Assembly: GCF_000738775.1 (NCBI RefSeq)
Contig: NZ_JPOC01000015.1
Span: forward strand, 1 to 33,445
Origin: Prescottella defluvii
Lineage (GTDB): Bacteria > Actinomycetota > Actinomycetes > Mycobacteriales > Mycobacteriaceae
Direction: 5' to 3'
Length of the DNA: 33,445 bases
The notes beneath the pieces are model-generated. The model made no database searches and was not told the DNA's origin. It saw nothing but the letters and a program-made list of their open reading frames with translations. Made by a program: the position numbers and the translations under genes. Shown piece by piece: positions 31,330 to 33,445 of this stretch (its first letter is position 1; each line of letters starts with the position of its first letter).

Positions 31330-31604
31330 CCGCGGCCCCGGCGTCGCCGCCCACCCCGTGGGGAACCGGACTGCTGGTCAGCGCCTTCGCGGCACTCGTG
31401 ACGCTCGTCGGCGTGGTGGCCTTCGGTACCTCGCTGGCGCACATCCACGTGCTGCTCGCGCTCGGCTTCAACCTGGTGGCCGTCGGCGGCGCCGCCCCCA
31501 CCGTGTGGCGCTGGAGGCACCGACCGGTATGGCGCTGGGTCGTGTACGGCCTCGCCGCTGGAGTGGTAATCGGATGGGCCGCTTTGCTTTTCGGAGCCCT
31601 CTGA
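31326..31604 (+). CDS. DUF2537 small membrane protein (Rv0882-like)
   Basis: The 92-aa protein has three hydrophobic segments (about 13-36, 40-58 and 70-90) with a basic loop WRWRHRPVWRW. GTG 31326 overlaps the methyltransferase stop as GTGA, so translation is coupled. It matches Rv0882 by position and by DUF2537 features; function unknown. The end is 6 nt from the convergent DUF6928-like gene. Confidence 0.85.
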   Translation: MTAAPASPPTPWGTGLLVSAFAALVTLVGVVAFGTSLAHIHVLLALGFNLVAVGGAAPTVWRWRHRPVWRWVVYGLAAGVVIGWAALLFGAL

Positions 31605-31610
31605 AGGAAG

Positions 31611-32396
31611 TCAGTGACCGCGGCGGAACAGGCGGGCCAGCAGCGACGGCTTCCGCGGCGCCTGCTCGTGCTCGACCTCCCGATCCTGCGTTCGGGCCGG
31701 CGCCTGGTCCCGGGCGGTCTCGGCGTCCCGCGCGATGTCGCGCTCGGCGACGACTCGGAGCACCGACTCGGGGATCTGCCCGGGCGGGTACACCGCGAAC
31801 CGGGAAACCGTGATCGACGACGGATCCAAGTCGTCGCCCAGCCACGCCCGGGGCGCCGCCTCCGCGAACTCGCCGGGATTGAACGGCAGCGTCTGCGGAT
31901 CGGGCAGCACATCCAGGGACGGCCGCACCGGATGCTCCCCGGCCCAGAACGGACGCTCCCACACCTGGGGCAGACCCAGGTCCTCCACGATGTGAGCCGG
32001 TGTCGCACTGAACGATCGCTGCAGTTCACCGCGGTCCCAGTGCGCGAACGCACCCCACGAACCGGCCTTCGTCACCGGACTCGACGAGCACAGGTACGTG
32101 TGGCGGAATCCCGTCGGATCGATCCAGTGCTCGACCAGCGACGACGGCACCGGCGGCAGGGACTCGCCGGTGCGGACGACGACCACCCCGGGATACCACC
32201 CGGCGAGCACCTCGCCGGTCTCCGGCCTCGTGGCGTCCGAGAGCGGTTCGTCGCCGAGATACGACACCTCGAGTCCCGGATGCAACTGCCCGACGAGTGC
32301 GCGGGCGGCGTCCCGATCCGGTTCGGCGTCACGCAGAACCGTGGCGGGCTCGGCGGCGTCGACGTACCAGATGGTGGATGCGTTGACCCCCGGCAC
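31611..32396 (-). CDS. DUF6928-like soluble protein downstream of sepH
   Basis: The product is about 261 aa from GTG 32396 (VPGVNASTIWYVDAAEPA). A TTG at 32399 or GTG 32447, which overlaps sepH, are alternatives. It is mixed alpha/beta with Trp-rich stretches (SSPVTKAGSWGAFAHW, WERPFWAGEHP) and a basic C-terminal tail (KPSLLARLFRRGH) that could be an amphipathic membrane-binding helix. It resembles the DUF6928 group of Actinobacteria. It starts 5 nt after the sepH stop and is likely cotranscribed. Function unknown. Confidence 0.8.
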   Translation of the reverse strand: MPGVNASTIWYVDAAEPATVLRDAEPDRDAARALVGQLHPGLEVSYLGDEPLSDATRPETGEVLAGWYPGVVVVRTGESLPPVPSSLVEHWIDPTGFRHTYLCSSSPVTKAGSWGAFAHWDRGELQRSFSATPAHIVEDLGLPQVWERPFWAGEHPVRPSLDVLPDPQTLPFNPGEFAEAAPRAWLGDDLDPSSITVSRFAVYPPGQIPESVLRVVAERDIARDAETARDQAPARTQDREVEHEQAPRKPSLLARLFRRGH

Positions 32397-32401
32397 CAAC
32401 G

Positions 32402-33286
32402 TCAGCCGCGCCCGTTGCTCCGAACGCCCAGCAGAACGTCGTCCCACGACGGCAACGCCGGCTTACCGCGCTTGTCCTTGCCGTTGGTGTGCTGGGGCGC
32501 GGTCCTCGGCTCGTCGTGATCGGCCGCGTCGACGGGCTCCGGTACATCGACCGGCTCCGCCGACTCTTCGTCGATATCGTTGTCCGCCAAGATGATCGGC
32601 GACTCTTCGACGGGCGCCTCGTGGTCGTGGTAGTGGTCCGGCTCCATGTCGGCGGGACCGTAGATGCCGTCGCTGGGGACGGGTGTCAGCCCGCGCAGCG
32701 GACGACCGAAATCGGGGTCGACGAGCTGGATGGCGGCGTCGTCGAGGGAATTGATGGTCCCGCCGTGCGCGTCGGGCTGGTAGCGCCAGTGCGCGGCGTT
32801 GGTGGTGCATCCGGCCTGCCACTGCAGCTGGGCCACCCAGTAACCGTCCTCGTCCTTCCACGCGTCCCACGTCGCGGCGTCGAGGTCGTGGCCCCGAGCG
32901 CGGAACGCCTGCGCAACGATCTCGGCCAGCGTGTCCACCGCGGGGCCGTCCGGCCGGACCGGGTGACCGGCCTGGGCCATCTCCGCCGCGCGACTGCGCT
33001 CGAGGAGTACCGGATGCGCGTAGCGCTCCACCTTGGAGTGCGGAATGCCCGCCTGCTCGGCGACCTGCTCGATGGATGCGCCGGCGCGGATACGGGCCTG
33101 GATCTCTCGCGGGCGAAGCTGACTGTCCGTCTCGATCTCGATCTGGCCGAGTCGAGCGATGTCTCCGCGGGAGGCCGCACGGAGTTTGTCGTCGGCGGGG
33201 AGTCGGAACTTCTCGCCGGTGTCCGGGTCAGAACACACCACGTGCGCGCCGCCAGGTTCGAGACCGATCACTCGCAGCTCTCGCAC
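32402..33286 (-). CDS. sepH: Septation protein SepH (Rv0883c-like)
   Basis: The 294-aa protein is the actinobacterial cell-division regulator SepH, which stimulates FtsZ assembly. The N-terminal DUF3071 region begins VRELRVIGLEPGGAHVVC, followed by a helix-turn-helix-like stretch at about 66-95 (IRAGASIEQVAEQAGI). Residues about 110-175 are a second conserved block (TWDAWKDEDGYWVAQLQW), then an acidic, disordered Asp/Glu/Pro-rich segment and a conserved C-terminal PSWDDVLLGVR. GTG 33286 has a strong GAGGAGG site 4-5 nt upstream; earlier in-frame starts to 33319 lack one. Confidence 0.95.
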   Translation of the reverse strand: MRELRVIGLEPGGAHVVCSDPDTGEKFRLPADDKLRAASRGDIARLGQIEIETDSQLRPREIQARIRAGASIEQVAEQAGIPHSKVERYAHPVLLERSRAAEMAQAGHPVRPDGPAVDTLAEIVAQAFRARGHDLDAATWDAWKDEDGYWVAQLQWQAGCTTNAAHWRYQPDAHGGTINSLDDAAIQLVDPDFGRPLRGLTPVPSDGIYGPADMEPDHYHDHEAPVEESPIILADNDIDEESAEPVDVPEPVDAADHDEPRTAPQHTNGKDKRGKPALPSWDDVLLGVRSNGRG

Positions 33287-33395
33287 ACTGTCCTCCTCGT
33301 CGCGCCGTCTCGCGATCACGCCGCAATCGACTGTAATTCATCTGTGACCAGTGTGCAGGAAAGACACGCGTGTGAATCATTTTCCTCGCGTTTCG

Positions 33396-33443
33396 CGCAC
33401 TTGTCGTCGCGCCGCGGGGGCGTGGGGCGCGACGACAAGTGCG
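33396..33443. terminator. 18-bp perfect stem at right edge, terminator
   Basis: CGCACTTGTCGTCGCGCC (33396-33413) pairs perfectly with 33426-33443 across a 12-nt GC-rich loop. It lies upstream of sepH and probably ends the next gene beyond the window edge, whose identity is not visible. Confidence 0.82.
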
Positions 33444-33445
33444 GG

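Noticed and set aside
1-33445. CRISPR arrays, tRNA or rRNA genes, intact insertion sequences
   Set aside because: No regularly spaced repeats, no cloverleaf with a CCA-type end, and no transposase frame with terminal inverted repeats were found.

Overview
The window reads as chromosomal DNA of a high-GC, mycolic-acid-type actinobacterium, most likely Rhodococcus or a close relative. The evidence is strong GC-rich codon bias with frequent GTG starts, a resuscitation-promoting factor under a c-di-AMP riboswitch, a SepH-type division protein, and a gene order that (from memory) follows Mycobacterium tuberculosis Rv0861c-Rv0883c: XPB helicase, its partner, rpfA, a YccF protein, a CspB-type cold-shock protein, a DUF2771 protein, an MFS transporter, DUF3027, DUF2530, MarR, TrmH methyltransferase, DUF2537 and SepH. 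No tRNA, rRNA, CRISPR array or intact insertion sequence was seen. All calls come from reading the sequence; no database search was run.

Layout. 1-6.7 kb: a membrane protein and XPB helicase (minus), an operon of three very small proteins, an AraC-type regulator with a VOC protein, the helicase-associated XPB partner, and a small conserved protein. 6.7-8.5 kb: rpfA with its riboswitch, a YccF protein and a small membrane protein. 8.6-14.8 kb: an accessory secretion locus. It holds two SipW/ER-type (Ser-His) signal peptidases in opposite orientations, four exported proteins with SipW-type N-termini, a lipoprotein paralog of one of them, a conventionally secreted protein, a small membrane protein and a probable HNH-endonuclease relic. 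15.1-17.5 kb: a two-gene operon of a ThDP-dependent 2-oxoacid decarboxylase/synthase-like enzyme and a metal-dependent cyclase (amide hydrolase).

17.8-25.7 kb: the long-form cold-shock protein, DUF2771 protein, MFS transporter, a lipoprotein glutaminyl cyclase, DUF3027, a large sacsin/Hsp90-type ATPase that seems to start at CTG, and a PAP2 phosphatase. 25.7-33.4 kb: DUF2530, an AzgA-type purine permease, MarR, a second MFS transporter convergent with a membrane protein, a TetR regulator with palindromic operators, TrmH methyltransferase plus DUF2537, a DUF6928-like protein and SepH.

The most interesting region is 8.6-15.1 kb. Genes at 14782-12468 (minus) are packed with 4- and 2-nt gaps and a 4-nt overlap: two SipW-substrate proteins, their probable dedicated signal peptidase, and a lipoprotein version of the first substrate. 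Further SipW-type exported proteins, one with a mucin-like Thr/Ser stalk, and a second such peptidase lie beside it. Together they look like a surface-fibre or matrix system comparable in logic to TasA/SipW of Bacillus, inserted between yccF and cspB homologs that are neighbours in M. tuberculosis.
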